From an uncultured Methanoregula sp. (GTDB lineage: Archaea; Halobacteriota; Methanomicrobia; Methanomicrobiales; Methanospirillaceae), in contig NZ_OY763919.1 of NCBI RefSeq assembly GCF_963667735.1, positions 2,109,539 to 2,173,538 on the forward strand: a stretch of DNA of 64,000 nucleotides, written 5' to 3'. The position numbers were made by a program, and so were the translations under genes. Below the pieces are notes generated by a model. The model did not search any database, had not been told where the DNA came from, and saw nothing but the letters and a program-made list of their open reading frames with translations. Positions 44,235 to 53,563 of the stretch are shown one piece after another (the first letter of the stretch is position 1; each line of letters opens with the position of its first letter).

Positions 44235-45526
44235 TGATTCAAAAGATCCTGACCGGGTTTCTGGTGATCGGCCTTGTGGCAATCCTGTCCGTGCCGGTTG
44301 CTGCAGCACCGCCCCAGCCGGATTACAATAAAATTGTCGATATCCAGCTGAAATACGATGCAACCGGCTATTCGGTCTCCTCTCTTGAGGTCGGGTATGG
44401 AAAAGCCCCCAACCTGAATCTCCGTTCCGGCAGCCTGACCGGATCGATCCTGGATACGAAGGGAAATGTGCTCAAAACCTTCTCCATGCAGCAGCCGGCC
44501 GTTGCGTACGGGGATATCCTGGGATCCCAGCCCGGGGAGAGCCTGATCGGATACACCGAGCAGCAGGGATCCGGGGCAATGACGATCACGGTTCCTTACC
44601 TTACGGGAATGGATAAGTTTGTCCTCTCCAATACCAATGGCGGGGCGGTTCTCGCAACTGCCGATCTGGCCCCTGCCGTAACGCTGTTCTGTGCCGATTA
44701 TCCCAATGATCCCGACTGCCAGATCAGAATAGCCGGAGAAAAATCCACAACCCAGGACAGCTCCATGTATCTTGTCCTCGCAGCGGTTCTTTCCGCGTCA
44801 GTGCTCCTGGCTGCAGGTTTTGCGGTAATGACGATCCGGAAGAGATCCGGCAGATCCGAGACCCCGGAAAAACAGACGATCCTGATCGTTGACGACAACC
44901 CGGATATTGTCGATATGCTCCACCTGCTCCTGGAGAGGAAAGGTTATGCAACCCTCATGGCACAGAGCGGGAAGGAAGCCCTTGATATCTTCAAGAAGCA
45001 TGTCCCCGACCTGGTTCTCCTGGATATCATGATGGAGCCGATGGACGGGTGGCAGACCCTGGAGGAGATCCGGAAGACCCATGATGCCAAATCGCTTCCC
45101 GTCCTGATGCTCACGGCAAAACGCCTCACCGCCCAGGAAGCCAGGAAATACCGGCTCTGTATGGATGATTATCTCCAGAAACCCTGCGAGCCTGCCGAGC
45201 TTTATGCAGCGGTCGAGTTCTTCCTTGAGCGGAAGCAGAAGATCCAGGATGCGCTGCACCTTGCACAGAAAGCCGGGGTTGCTACCGAGAAAGTCACCGA
45301 ACTGGCCCAGCTCCACCGGCGCATATCGATCAACAAGAAAATTCTCGATATCCTCCATGTGCCCCAGGCGGTACCGGTGGCAGCGGACCTGGACATTCTC
45401 GATACCATGTCGGTTGCCGATTACATCAATGTCAAGACCCGCGATAACGAGAAACGCGTAGCCCAGCTCAGAACCGAGATCAACCATTCGTTCCGGTCCA
45501 AAGGCCTGCCGGAGCTCAACTGGTAA
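44231..45526 (+). CDS. Ectodomain-TM-response regulator fusion
   Basis: 431 residues. A signal peptide ends near residue 25; a beta-rich ectodomain follows to about 178 and a membrane helix (MYLVLAAVLSASVLLAAGFAVMTI) to about 203. A receiver domain begins at 215 (TILIVDDNPDIVDML, phospho-Asp in LVLLDIMM, LTAKR, LQKP) and a helical tail ends the protein. The ectodomain shares a pattern with the protein at 53989, notably PYLTGMDKFVLSNTNGGAVLATADLAPAVTLF against the equivalent stretch there. A membrane-tethered receiver domain next to a secreted protease suggests a signalling link; this is inference. Confidence 0.82.
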   Translation: MMIQKILTGFLVIGLVAILSVPVAAAPPQPDYNKIVDIQLKYDATGYSVSSLEVGYGKAPNLNLRSGSLTGSILDTKGNVLKTFSMQQPAVAYGDILGSQPGESLIGYTEQQGSGAMTITVPYLTGMDKFVLSNTNGGAVLATADLAPAVTLFCADYPNDPDCQIRIAGEKSTTQDSSMYLVLAAVLSASVLLAAGFAVMTIRKRSGRSETPEKQTILIVDDNPDIVDMLHLLLERKGYATLMAQSGKEALDIFKKHVPDLVLLDIMMEPMDGWQTLEEIRKTHDAKSLPVLMLTAKRLTAQEARKYRLCMDDYLQKPCEPAELYAAVEFFLERKQKIQDALHLAQKAGVATEKVTELAQLHRRISINKKILDILHVPQAVPVAADLDILDTMSVADYINVKTRDNEKRVAQLRTEINHSFRSKGLPELNW

Positions 45527-45701
45527 GCAGGAAATTTCCTGATCTTTTTTTGTACTCCTTCATTGCTGCCAGGATGACTTTGGGAATATGCCGCAGGGTC
45601 CTGTGCAGAAAGAGTGATGAATTGAAGAGATTTTCAAAATCGGAGACCATGGAGAATCTCCCGACATGCATAATACGGAAGAACGCAAATAAAAAAATAC
45701 C

Positions 45702-46694
45702 ATGGCCCCGGAGCAGCATCCTTACGATACCCTTATCGATGCATTTGCCGGCATGAGAGTCCCCACCGACCTTCTCATCTGCTATCTCTGGCTTCTGGGT
45801 GCCCTGCTCTGCATATACGTCCCGTACCTGAATGAATCGTTCCTCCGGATCCTCTTTGGCATACCGCTGGTCCTCTTCATTCCCGGGTATGCCCTCATCG
45901 CCGCCCTCTTTCCGGCTGCAAAGGATATCGATCTGATCGAGCGCGTGGCGCTCTCGTTCGGTCTTTCGATCGCCCTTGTCCCGCTCACGGGTCTTGTCCT
46001 GAATTATACACCATTTGGGATCCGGCTCGATCCGATTGTTATCTGTCTGAGCGTGCTCACCATCGTACTGTGCCTTGCTGCCCAGTACCGCAGGATACGT
46101 CTGCCCCCAGAAGACCGGTTTGCGGTCCCGTTTGCTCAGATGCAGCAGGGAATCCGGAATGAGTTTTTCCCGCAGAGTGAGGCGACTTCCCGGATCGATC
46201 GCATCCTTTCCATTGTTCTGCTTGTCGCGATCATAGCTGCCGTGGCCACGACCGTCTTTGTTATCGTTGTTCCCAAGGAAGGCGAGAAGTTCACGGAATT
46301 TTTCATCCTTGGCGAGAACCAGAAAGCTGCCGATTACCCGACAACGCTCCTTGCCGGCCAGACCGGGTCCCTCTTTATCGGCATCGGCAACCATGAGTAC
46401 CGCCCGATCAATTACACGGTTGAGACATACTTTGTCACCATGGATTTTGATGAAAAGACCAATACGACAACGCTCTCCTCCATGAAACCTGTTGACCGGT
46501 TCGTGGTCCCGGTCTCGCACAACCAGACCGTTATCCAGCCGTATTCGTTCTCCCCGGGTGGCACCCAGTTCAACCGGGTCGAGTTCCTCCTCTTCAACGA
46601 GACCGTCCCGGGCAACCAGGTTACCGGCATGGACCGGATAAACCAGAGTTACCGCGACCTCCATCTCTGGGTTACGGTCCGGTCGTTGAAATAA
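45702..46694 (+). CDS. DUF1616 membrane protein
   Basis: 330 residues. Four hydrophobic helices at the N-terminus (RILFGIPLVLFIPGYALIAALFPA is the DUF1616 hallmark), a further helix near residue 175, then an extracellular beta-domain (TEFFILGENQKAADYPTTLLAGQTGSLFIGIGNHEYRPINYTVE). DUF1616 proteins occur in archaeal envelope or polysaccharide clusters; the function is unknown. It is the last + strand gene before the converging MoxR operon. Confidence 0.85.
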   Translation: MAPEQHPYDTLIDAFAGMRVPTDLLICYLWLLGALLCIYVPYLNESFLRILFGIPLVLFIPGYALIAALFPAAKDIDLIERVALSFGLSIALVPLTGLVLNYTPFGIRLDPIVICLSVLTIVLCLAAQYRRIRLPPEDRFAVPFAQMQQGIRNEFFPQSEATSRIDRILSIVLLVAIIAAVATTVFVIVVPKEGEKFTEFFILGENQKAADYPTTLLAGQTGSLFIGIGNHEYRPINYTVETYFVTMDFDEKTNTTTLSSMKPVDRFVVPVSHNQTVIQPYSFSPGGTQFNRVEFLLFNETVPGNQVTGMDRINQSYRDLHLWVTVRSLK

Positions 46695-46884
46695 TCTGCA
46701 TACTTTGTTCTGGAGAATCATTCTTTACGCAATAATTTTCCCCCTCCCGGGTCCGCGGTCCACAGGCGGGGACAGGGCGCATTATGATAGGACGGATAAC
46801 GGTTAAAGATGAAAATAGTTTTTTTGCTCTGTAGAAATCATTCGGGTTGCATACTCAATGGTGTTTGTGAGTGTGACCCCCTCT

Positions 46885-46901
46885 CTCCCCCAAAGGGGGA
46901 G
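46885..46901. repeat. Perfect inverted repeat (7-bp stem, AAA loop)
   Basis: CTCCCCC at 46885-46891 and GGGGGAG at 46895-46901. It lies about 190 bases after the DUF1616 stop. It could stop transcription or be part of a dispersed repeat. Confidence 0.6.
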
Positions 46902-46973
46902 GCAGCCCAAGGTGACAAGCCCCTTCCCCTTCATTTTTAAAAAAAATCATATGGATTTTCGTAAGGTCGTACT

Positions 46974-47012
46974 CCACGGGGCGAGCCCCGATGAGGCGGT
47001 GAGCGCCCGTGG
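46974..47012. repeat. Structured GC-rich inverted repeat
   Basis: CCACGGG (46974-46980) pairs with CCCGTGG (47006-47012). The DNA between them contains GGC/GCC-rich complements able to form inner stems. It may be a structured RNA or a dispersed intergenic repeat; the window alone shows one copy. Confidence 0.4.
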
Positions 47013-47229
47013 CCCTATCCCAATCTAATTCCTACTTTTTGCAGGTTTTCTACAGAGCGTATTTTTTACCAACATAATGCTCCCGCCGGGTATCGGAATC
47101 TGCGTAAAATTCCTCATTTTCTGATGCTGAATAAGGTACCGATGATGGGGCCTGCTCCAAAAAAACCGATGACCGGACCAATACACACGTTTGGAAAGAC
47201 GTAACCGTTTGTGATTTTCCAAAAAAGAT

Positions 47230-48006
47230 TCAGTCGTGAATGATCGAAAAGATCGCTTTCACGACAGGCTTTTTCGGCTCCGGGAAACAGCTCTCGACTT
47301 TGATGACTTTTCCCAGCCCTTCTGCAAACACGCACGCGTACAGGCTGCAGACCGGGCAGGGATTTGCGGTACAGCACTTGGGCGATTCCGCATGAATGGC
47401 CCTGCAGCCGTCGATGAGCAGGTAATCTTCCATGGTTACCGTGATAACGTCCCCTTCAATTGTTGTGTGGACCTTCCCTGCCACTTCCATCACGTCCATG
47501 CCGAGTTCCCGGACAAGGTTCTGCAGGGCCGGTGCATCCGAAGGGATCGCCAGGTGATCCTTCCTGCGGAGGAGCGAGAGGAGCGGGGCGCAGGATGGCC
47601 CGGTCAGGAGCCCGGGAGCTGCGGATTCCGTTGAGAAGGAATCTGCAGGGAGCGGCAGGCCCTGGAATTCTGCAACAGGAATGAACTGGACGATTTGTGA
47701 ATGATCTTCAGTCTTCTCCTGGACAAAGCAGGCATTTCCCTGGATTCCCAGGTCGGCACAGACTTTTGCGAGATTGATGCTCCCCTGGACCGGAAACAGG
47801 CCCAGGTACCGGAGATCGAGTGGATCGGCGCCAGACAATGTTGCAAACAGGACGCCGGTCAGCAGGCAGACCAGGCCGGCGATAACGAGTGCCGCGCTGG
47901 TGAAATCGCCCCGGTTGGTCAGGATTGCGACGGCAACCAGGATAACTGCCATGATGATCAGGGCAAAAGCCCCGCGGAAGTATGGATTTTCTGGAATGAA
48001 TTTCAT
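47230..48006 (-). CDS. Membrane protein of unknown function with Cys-rich end
   Basis: 258 residues. Two N-terminal helices (GAFALIIMAVILVAVAILT and AALVIAGLVCLLTGVLFATL) precede a cytoplasmic domain that ends in KCCTANPCPVCSLYACVFAEG. It looks similar in layout to a halobacterial membrane family (two helices, then a soluble domain with a late conserved core), but I do not assign a family. It is the last gene of the MoxR operon, two bases after the preceding gene. Confidence 0.6.
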   Translation of the reverse strand: MKFIPENPYFRGAFALIIMAVILVAVAILTNRGDFTSAALVIAGLVCLLTGVLFATLSGADPLDLRYLGLFPVQGSINLAKVCADLGIQGNACFVQEKTEDHSQIVQFIPVAEFQGLPLPADSFSTESAAPGLLTGPSCAPLLSLLRRKDHLAIPSDAPALQNLVRELGMDVMEVAGKVHTTIEGDVITVTMEDYLLIDGCRAIHAESPKCCTANPCPVCSLYACVFAEGLGKVIKVESCFPEPKKPVVKAIFSIIHD

Positions 48007-48008
48007 AT

Positions 48009-48476
48009 TCAGGCTCCGGTATACTGTTTTCTGAACTGGTACATGCGCACCGAATGGATCAGGAGGATTGCCCCGATGGCAATGCCAAGGACGAGAAGCG
48101 GTCCCGGCACATGGTTGGAGAACTGGATGAGCAGCGTGATAAGGATGGAAGCGCAGAAAAAGATCCCGAACTGTTTTTTATCCTCTTCCGATGCAAGCAA
48201 GCCAAGGACCGTGCAGACAATCCCGGTAAGCACGCAGAGGACAAACAACCCAGCCCAGAGATTCTGAAGACCGCAGACGATCGCAAGCGGCACGCCGGTG
48301 CAGACAATGTAAAATCCCCGGTCGCGCCAGGTACGGGTGAACAGGAGTACCCCGAGAAGAACGGCAGTGAGCGTCCCTGTCAGGTACCAGACCTGCAAAC
48401 CCAGGGCCAGGGTTGTACAAAAAACCCCGACCGCGAGCAGGATAAATAACCGGTATTCCGGCAGGATCCGGTTCAT
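48009..48476 (-). CDS. Multi-helix membrane protein, MoxR operon
   Basis: 155 residues with about five hydrophobic helices and almost no soluble part. It overlaps the 3' end of the DUF58 gene by four bases, so it is translated with the operon. I see no recognisable domain; it may be a membrane partner of the DUF58/DUF4129 complex. Confidence 0.6.
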   Translation of the reverse strand: MNRILPEYRLFILLAVGVFCTTLALGLQVWYLTGTLTAVLLGVLLFTRTWRDRGFYIVCTGVPLAIVCGLQNLWAGLFVLCVLTGIVCTVLGLLASEEDKKQFGIFFCASILITLLIQFSNHVPGPLLVLGIAIGAILLIHSVRMYQFRKQYTGA

Positions 48477-49789
48477 GTCGGGGCTCCTGCGCCATCGGCG
48501 CCTGCGGATTCCGGCCCGGCCCCGGCTTCATCGGGCGGGGTGTAGATCATCCGGGTATGGACCGTGATGTTTCTTGCCCGCAGCGGACGCACAATGTGCC
48601 GGATATGGCTGGTGTCCCCGCATTCGAGCGAGAAGAGGTACACTTCGGAGAAGGTAACCTGGGCAAGGGCACGGCCAACCTGCCCGGTGAAGGCCGGGTT
48701 TCGCATGTTCTCAAGAATGCTCTCGTACCGGTCCTGCAGGTGTTCGAAAAAGGATATTGTCACAGGATCCGTTTCATCGGGCAGATTATTTTCAATAACC
48801 CGGATATGAGCCCGGAGATCCGACCGGTCCGGTGTATGATAGAAATGAACCGGCCGTTCGGCGGGATGCATCCATTCGCGGAGATCATTGAGACACCGGG
48901 GAAGGTTCCGCTCCTCCCGGATCAGGTGGATGATGTTGGGCCCCGAGATCATGAGTACGGAGACCTGCTGGTAGGTCTGGATCGTGTGGCGTACCATGCC
49001 GGTAACTTCCGAGATCATCAGGTTGAAGGCTTTTTCCGGGTATGGCGAACCGTTCCAGGGAATATCCACAATCACGAGCGGGGGATGGCTCATGGGTGCC
49101 GTGTATTTACGGATAACCAGTTTCTCGTATTTCGCAGAAACTTTCCAGTCCACGTGACGCAGGTCGTCTCCGACGATATAATCCCGCAGGGAGTGAACAT
49201 CCGCACCACTCCAGGTACTGGTCTTCCTCAGGTCCAGCATCCCGTCCATCAGGTCGGAGTTGGGCGGTGCAAACAGTCCTGTTGGCTGGACAAGAATCAG
49301 GGGTTCACAATCGATCTTCCGGGACAGGGTCATGGTATCTTCAAAAAAGAGATTCCTCAGATCAACCTGTAACCCGGAAAACGGGTGCGATCCATGGATG
49401 ACCGGAACGATCGTGTAGTTGAACGTGCAGCTCTGCACTGCCGGATCCGTCCAGGCCGTGATCTCAGTTACGCCATTGACAAAATTTGTCTGGGATGGGT
49501 ACAGGTCGGAAATCTTCACCTGCATCCGCGGTGGAACCTGGAATGCTATTGTGGTTGTTACGTCGACCGCCATACCCCTCCGCACCTGGTTGCGGCTCAG
49601 GGTCCGGTGAAATTCGATCGAACTCACCATCTCCCGCATGCGATACCCGAACAGGATGTATTGTCCTGCGATGCCGGTAAGAAGGATCGTTGCTGCAAGA
49701 AGAATTGAGAGGTCATCCAGGACAAGCGAGACCGATACAAGTACGAGACACAGTAAGGTTATTCCCTGGGTACAGCGTCGCATCTGCAC
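48473..49789 (-). CDS. DUF58 (vWA-like) domain protein
   Basis: 438 residues. Two N-terminal helices are followed by a beta-rich segment and the DUF58 core SLRDYIVGDDLRHVDWKVSAKYEKLVIRKY at residues 204-233, with a vWA-like fold after it (LVIVDIPWNGSPY). DUF58 proteins work with MoxR ATPases in assembling or modifying protein complexes in the envelope. It is three bases downstream of moxR. The C-terminus is an Ala/Gly/Pro-rich tail. Confidence 0.88.
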   Translation of the reverse strand: MQMRRCTQGITLLCLVLVSVSLVLDDLSILLAATILLTGIAGQYILFGYRMREMVSSIEFHRTLSRNQVRRGMAVDVTTTIAFQVPPRMQVKISDLYPSQTNFVNGVTEITAWTDPAVQSCTFNYTIVPVIHGSHPFSGLQVDLRNLFFEDTMTLSRKIDCEPLILVQPTGLFAPPNSDLMDGMLDLRKTSTWSGADVHSLRDYIVGDDLRHVDWKVSAKYEKLVIRKYTAPMSHPPLVIVDIPWNGSPYPEKAFNLMISEVTGMVRHTIQTYQQVSVLMISGPNIIHLIREERNLPRCLNDLREWMHPAERPVHFYHTPDRSDLRAHIRVIENNLPDETDPVTISFFEHLQDRYESILENMRNPAFTGQVGRALAQVTFSEVYLFSLECGDTSHIRHIVRPLRARNITVHTRMIYTPPDEAGAGPESAGADGAGAPT

Positions 49790-49792
49790 AGA

Positions 49793-50875
49793 TCAGAGCA
49801 CCTCGACTTTTGAGAGGATCTCATCCAGCACCTGCCCCCGGGTGATCCCTTCCACCTGGGCGTCCCGGTTGAGAATGATGCGGTGGGCAAGCGTTGGCTG
49901 GGCGATCTGCTTGATGTCGTCGGGGATCACGTACGTGCGGTTATTGAGGGCCGCCATGGTCTTGCCACCGCTGACAAGGGCAAGCGAGGCACGGGTGGAT
50001 CCGCCCAGCTCGACATCCGGGTGGGTCCGGGTTGCAACAATCAGGTCGCAGATATACTGGAGGACCGGCTCCTCGATGGCAATCTGCCGTACGATCTTGA
50101 TATGGTGCTTGATTACCTGCGGGGAGAGGAGGGGGGTGATGGATTGCGAGAAAGTATCCCAGTGGAGCTGGCCTGCGTTTGCCCTCCTTATGATACTGAG
50201 TTCATCCTCGGCACTCAGATAATCCGACCGGATACTCAGCATGAACCGGTCCCGCTGCACTTCGATCAGGGGGAATGTGCCTTCGAATTCATGGGGGTTC
50301 TGGGTGGCGATCACGAAGAACGGAGATTGCATGGGGAGCGTGATACCGTCGAGCGTAACCTGCCGCTCGCTCATGGCCTCGATGAATGCGCTCTGGGCCT
50401 TGGGATTGATACGGTTGATTTCATCCACGAGAAGGAAATTGGTAAAAACTGGTCCTTTCCTCAGGACGAATTCTTTTTTATGGGTATCGTAGATCCGCAC
50501 CCCGAGCATATCGGCAGGCTGGATATCCACTGCACCCTGGATACGGTTGAACCCGCAGCCGGTGATCTGGGCAATGGATTTTGCAATCGTGGTCTTTGCG
50601 GTACCCGGCACGCCTTCGACAAGAATGTGCCCTTCATTCAGGAGCGAGATGAGGATCAGGTCGATGATCTGCTGGTTTCCCACGATAAACGTATTGAGTT
50701 TCTCATGGATCTCGGAAGAAATACGGGATATGTCCGCAACTTCTTTTTTCAGTTCCGACACTGAAAGGCGTGGTATCTCCGGTGCATCTGCGGTCTCCTT
50801 TGTCTCTCCTTTTCCATCCCGCGCAGACATGCGGGTGATATCGGCTATTGTCTTATCGAGCTCGGTATTACTCAT
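49793..50875 (-). CDS. MoxR family AAA+ ATPase
   Basis: About 360 residues. Walker A is GVPGTAKTTIAKS and Walker B LLVDEINRINPKAQSAFIEAM, with sensor 1 IATQNPHEFEGTFPL. The C-terminal lid contains STRASLALVSGGKTMAALNNRTYVIPDDI. ATG 50875 is preceded by GGTGA at a good distance; the ATG at 50911 would overlap the upstream gene and lacks such a site. MoxR acts as a chaperone-like ATPase with DUF58 proteins, encoded next. Confidence 0.92.
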   Translation of the reverse strand: MSNTELDKTIADITRMSARDGKGETKETADAPEIPRLSVSELKKEVADISRISSEIHEKLNTFIVGNQQIIDLILISLLNEGHILVEGVPGTAKTTIAKSIAQITGCGFNRIQGAVDIQPADMLGVRIYDTHKKEFVLRKGPVFTNFLLVDEINRINPKAQSAFIEAMSERQVTLDGITLPMQSPFFVIATQNPHEFEGTFPLIEVQRDRFMLSIRSDYLSAEDELSIIRRANAGQLHWDTFSQSITPLLSPQVIKHHIKIVRQIAIEEPVLQYICDLIVATRTHPDVELGGSTRASLALVSGGKTMAALNNRTYVIPDDIKQIAQPTLAHRIILNRDAQVEGITRGQVLDEILSKVEVL

Positions 50876-50883
50876 CCTTTCAC

Positions 50884-51837
50884 CTAAAATATCCTCTTTT
50901 TCCAGGTCCATGCCAGGGCGAACACGAGCAGGCCCAATAAACTAATTTCTATAATAATCGTTGTTCGTATAACATGAAGAATTTCGCTGATACCGCTTGC
51001 ATCCGCAGTCCGGGAATTCATCTGGTCGACCAGGACCGGGCCGTCGCTTTTGAGCACGCCGCGTATCAGTTCACGGTCGTCGCTGTTCTCGGGCTGGGTG
51101 TACATCGAGTTGATCAGGATGCTTGGGTCTGAAAGGACGATTATCTTCCCGCTTCCCATGGCCTCGGACGACATGACCGGGAATGTTCCCATATCCTCGA
51201 CCGTGTTGAGCCGGCGATCCCCGTTTGCATCGATCCAGCTCATGACCGATGTCAGCATCAGGGGCGTACCCCCATCAAGCGCAGCGGGCCGGTCCAGTGC
51301 AATGCTTGCCGGAAGGTCTCCGGCAGTGGCGTTGCCGGATTCCCGGTATGCAACCACCATGTACGAATTCAGGTACCTCTGGTCCAGGCTCGAGAGGTTC
51401 CCGGGAAGGATCGAGATGTGGCTCTCAAGACCTTTGAGGATCTCGTTTCCTGTCCCGAAATCATCGGCAAGGATGAGCGTGTTTCCCCGGCTGACAAATG
51501 ACCTGTACGCAAGAATGGCCGCAGGTGCCGGGTGATTCTTTGGCGCAATTATCAGAAGCGTGCTGTTTTTCGGGCTTTGGGCAAGCGCGCCCGGCTCATA
51601 GACATATGCTATGCGGTGCCGGTCGAGATCGGAGAAGAACGAAGAGGTGCCGTTCCAGCCGGTGTTGTACCGGGAGAACTCCAGGTTGTTCGTAGAAAGA
51701 TGCAGCACAAGCACGAATGCACTGGCAAGCAGTACAAGCCCGATAATCCAGAATGCGGCCCTAATGGTTCTCCCCTCCGGTCTGTTCGTCCGTGAGCTCG
51801 GCTGCGGTCTCGAATACGGTCCGGTCTTTTTCCGCAT
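50884..51837 (-). CDS. DUF4350 domain membrane protein
   Basis: About 317 residues. A helix near residue 30 (AAFWIIGLVLLASAFVLVL) precedes an extracellular DUF4350-type domain (YNTGWNGTSSFFSDLDRHRIAYVYEPGAL, LILADDFGTGNEIL), and a C-terminal helix (IRTTIIIEISLLGLLVFALAW) ends it. DUF4350 accompanies MoxR/DUF58/DUF4129 in many archaea and bacteria. ATG 51837 overlaps the upstream gene by 77 bases. A good Shine-Dalgarno (GGAGGGGAG) instead sits just before an ATT at the helix, so the true start is uncertain. Confidence 0.8.
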   Translation of the reverse strand: MRKKTGPYSRPQPSSRTNRPEGRTIRAAFWIIGLVLLASAFVLVLHLSTNNLEFSRYNTGWNGTSSFFSDLDRHRIAYVYEPGALAQSPKNSTLLIIAPKNHPAPAAILAYRSFVSRGNTLILADDFGTGNEILKGLESHISILPGNLSSLDQRYLNSYMVVAYRESGNATAGDLPASIALDRPAALDGGTPLMLTSVMSWIDANGDRRLNTVEDMGTFPVMSSEAMGSGKIIVLSDPSILINSMYTQPENSDDRELIRGVLKSDGPVLVDQMNSRTADASGISEILHVIRTTIIIEISLLGLLVFALAWTWKKRIF

Positions 51838-53563
51838 GCTGCCTGCCGTACCGGACCCGCTCGTACGCGGCAGTGAACCGGGCAAAGGTTCCGCAATAGG
51901 CTTTGCCTTTGCAGGTCCGTGCCATCTCCCGGGGAGTCAGGGCCTGGTGCTTCCGGATGCGGAGATCCCGGGCAACCCGGCCGGCCAGCTGCTGGTACAC
52001 TACCCGGGAGGCTGCGCTCAGGCCGTGTTCGCTGAGTATCCGCTTGTAGTACATGATTATGGTCTCGTCGTTGTAGGCCGGGATATCCGATTGGATGCCC
52101 TCATCCGGGGCCGTTTCATCCATCCCGGCCGGAGCCGGATCCGGTGTGGTTCTGAAAATACTCCTACGGACATAGTCCAGGATATGGGTCTTTTGCCGGG
52201 ATATCCGGCGGTAATAGAAGAGCCCCGCCCCCAGGAACAAAAGGAGGATAACGATACCGACAATGACCAGCGTGATGAGCCGGTAATCCATATCAACGCC
52301 CGGGATGATCGATATATCCACTCGTACCGGGTCGCTCTCTGAAGGGTAGATCGGATAATCATCGCCGGTAAACCGGGCAACGATCGTATGACTGCCGGGC
52401 GGGAGCTGGATGGTTTTCTTATACAGTCCTTTTGCATCGGTCTTGGTGATGAGTACCTGGCTGCTATCCCATTCGAGCCGGACCGATGCCGACCTGACCG
52501 GCAGGTTTGCAAAAACCGATCCATTGCAGACAACATTCCCATCGCTGTCCGGCCTACTTACCTGCAGGGTTGTCACCGAATCGACCGGGATCGCAGTCAG
52601 GGTCCGGTTTACCGACCGGGACGTGGGCGACCGGGCATAGATGATGTTGGGTCCGATAAGGGCCCGCTCGATTGGAACTTTCACATTATAATAGCCGAAG
52701 ACATCGGTGGTGGTCTGGACAAGCGGGATCTCTTCTGAGTAAATGGTGATGGGGATCCCCGCTGCCCGGACGGTATTGTTTCCCTTGAGTGTCAGGGAAA
52801 TGCCCTGGTATTCGATGATATCCCGGTATCTCCCGGAGTCCGGCCGGAGGAAGAGCGATATCCGGTCTTCCCCCGGGATGAGCTTCGTATCGACAGCAAT
52901 CTGCCGGGACGCCTGCGGCTGTTCGATCTCCTTTATGATCGCGTCGACATACTTCTGGCTCTCCTCTGCTTTTGTTACATTGAGGCCCAGTTTTTTGCCG
53001 TTCTTTATGACACTTTCGGTTGCATTCCGGTACTTTCCGCTCATCCCCTGGACTTTTTTGCGGAGTTCGTCGCCCTGCAGCCGGATCGTGGTGAGCATAT
53101 CCTCGTTGTTCTGCTCATGGTACTGGACTTCCATGGCCTGCAGGGTGTCGAGGGAGACGGAGGTGTTGAAGAGGGACTCCAGGATCTGCTTCTGGAGCGC
53201 CGTGTCCCTCTCCAGCTCCTGGATCTCGCTCTCGTTCATATCGAGCTTGACTACCAGGTTCTTGATCGACTGGTGGCTTTTCCCGAACCGTTCGAGTTCA
53301 CGCCGGGCCTGGTCGATATCGTGGATCCGGATATTCAGGGAGACCGGGCCGGTGAAATCGATGAAGTCCTGGAGTTCCGGATCGATGTCCGTTGTACTGT
53401 TGAGCGACTGCTGCCGCAGGGCTTCGGCATTCTCGTGGAACCGGGAGGCAAAATTGTCCCTGTCCAGGGAATAGAGGAGGGGATTTGTATGGGTCAGGGC
53501 AAGCGCTATGAGAATTCCGGCAATCATGAGGGCGATGATGGCAAAGCAGGCTCTCTTCTTCAT
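51761..53563 (-). CDS. Large membrane protein with DUF4129-like C-terminus
   Basis: 600 residues. After a signal helix comes a long helical stretch (residues 60-215, coiled-coil-like, RRELERFGKSHQSIKNLVVKL). Ig/carboxypeptidase-like beta domains follow (residues 230-430; FGYYNVKVPI, GLYKKTIQLPPGSHTIVARFTGDDYPIYPSES), then a membrane helix near 440-460. The cytoplasmic tail ends with a DUF4129-like segment (YYKRILSEHGLSAASRVVYQQLAGRVARDLRIRKHQALTPREMA). It is probably the outward-facing scaffold of the MoxR/DUF58 envelope machinery. Confidence 0.78.
   Translation of the reverse strand: MKKRACFAIIALMIAGILIALALTHTNPLLYSLDRDNFASRFHENAEALRQQSLNSTTDIDPELQDFIDFTGPVSLNIRIHDIDQARRELERFGKSHQSIKNLVVKLDMNESEIQELERDTALQKQILESLFNTSVSLDTLQAMEVQYHEQNNEDMLTTIRLQGDELRKKVQGMSGKYRNATESVIKNGKKLGLNVTKAEESQKYVDAIIKEIEQPQASRQIAVDTKLIPGEDRISLFLRPDSGRYRDIIEYQGISLTLKGNNTVRAAGIPITIYSEEIPLVQTTTDVFGYYNVKVPIERALIGPNIIYARSPTSRSVNRTLTAIPVDSVTTLQVSRPDSDGNVVCNGSVFANLPVRSASVRLEWDSSQVLITKTDAKGLYKKTIQLPPGSHTIVARFTGDDYPIYPSESDPVRVDISIIPGVDMDYRLITLVIVGIVILLLFLGAGLFYYRRISRQKTHILDYVRRSIFRTTPDPAPAGMDETAPDEGIQSDIPAYNDETIIMYYKRILSEHGLSAASRVVYQQLAGRVARDLRIRKHQALTPREMARTCKGKAYCGTFARFTAAYERVRYGRQHAEKDRTVFETAAELTDEQTGGENH

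Larger units (their letters stand above)
46695..47229. other. Intergenic region with strong inverted repeats
   Basis: 535 bases between two convergent genes, without a convincing coding frame. It holds a perfect hairpin CTCCCCC-AAA-GGGGGAG (46885-46901) and a second element at 46974-47012 whose ends CCACGGG/CCCGTGG pair around inner GC-rich stems. Confidence 0.55.

Noticed and set aside
47025..47222. 65-codon frame on minus in the intergenic gap
   Set aside because: Composition is unlike neighbours and there is no promoter or ribosome site of note.
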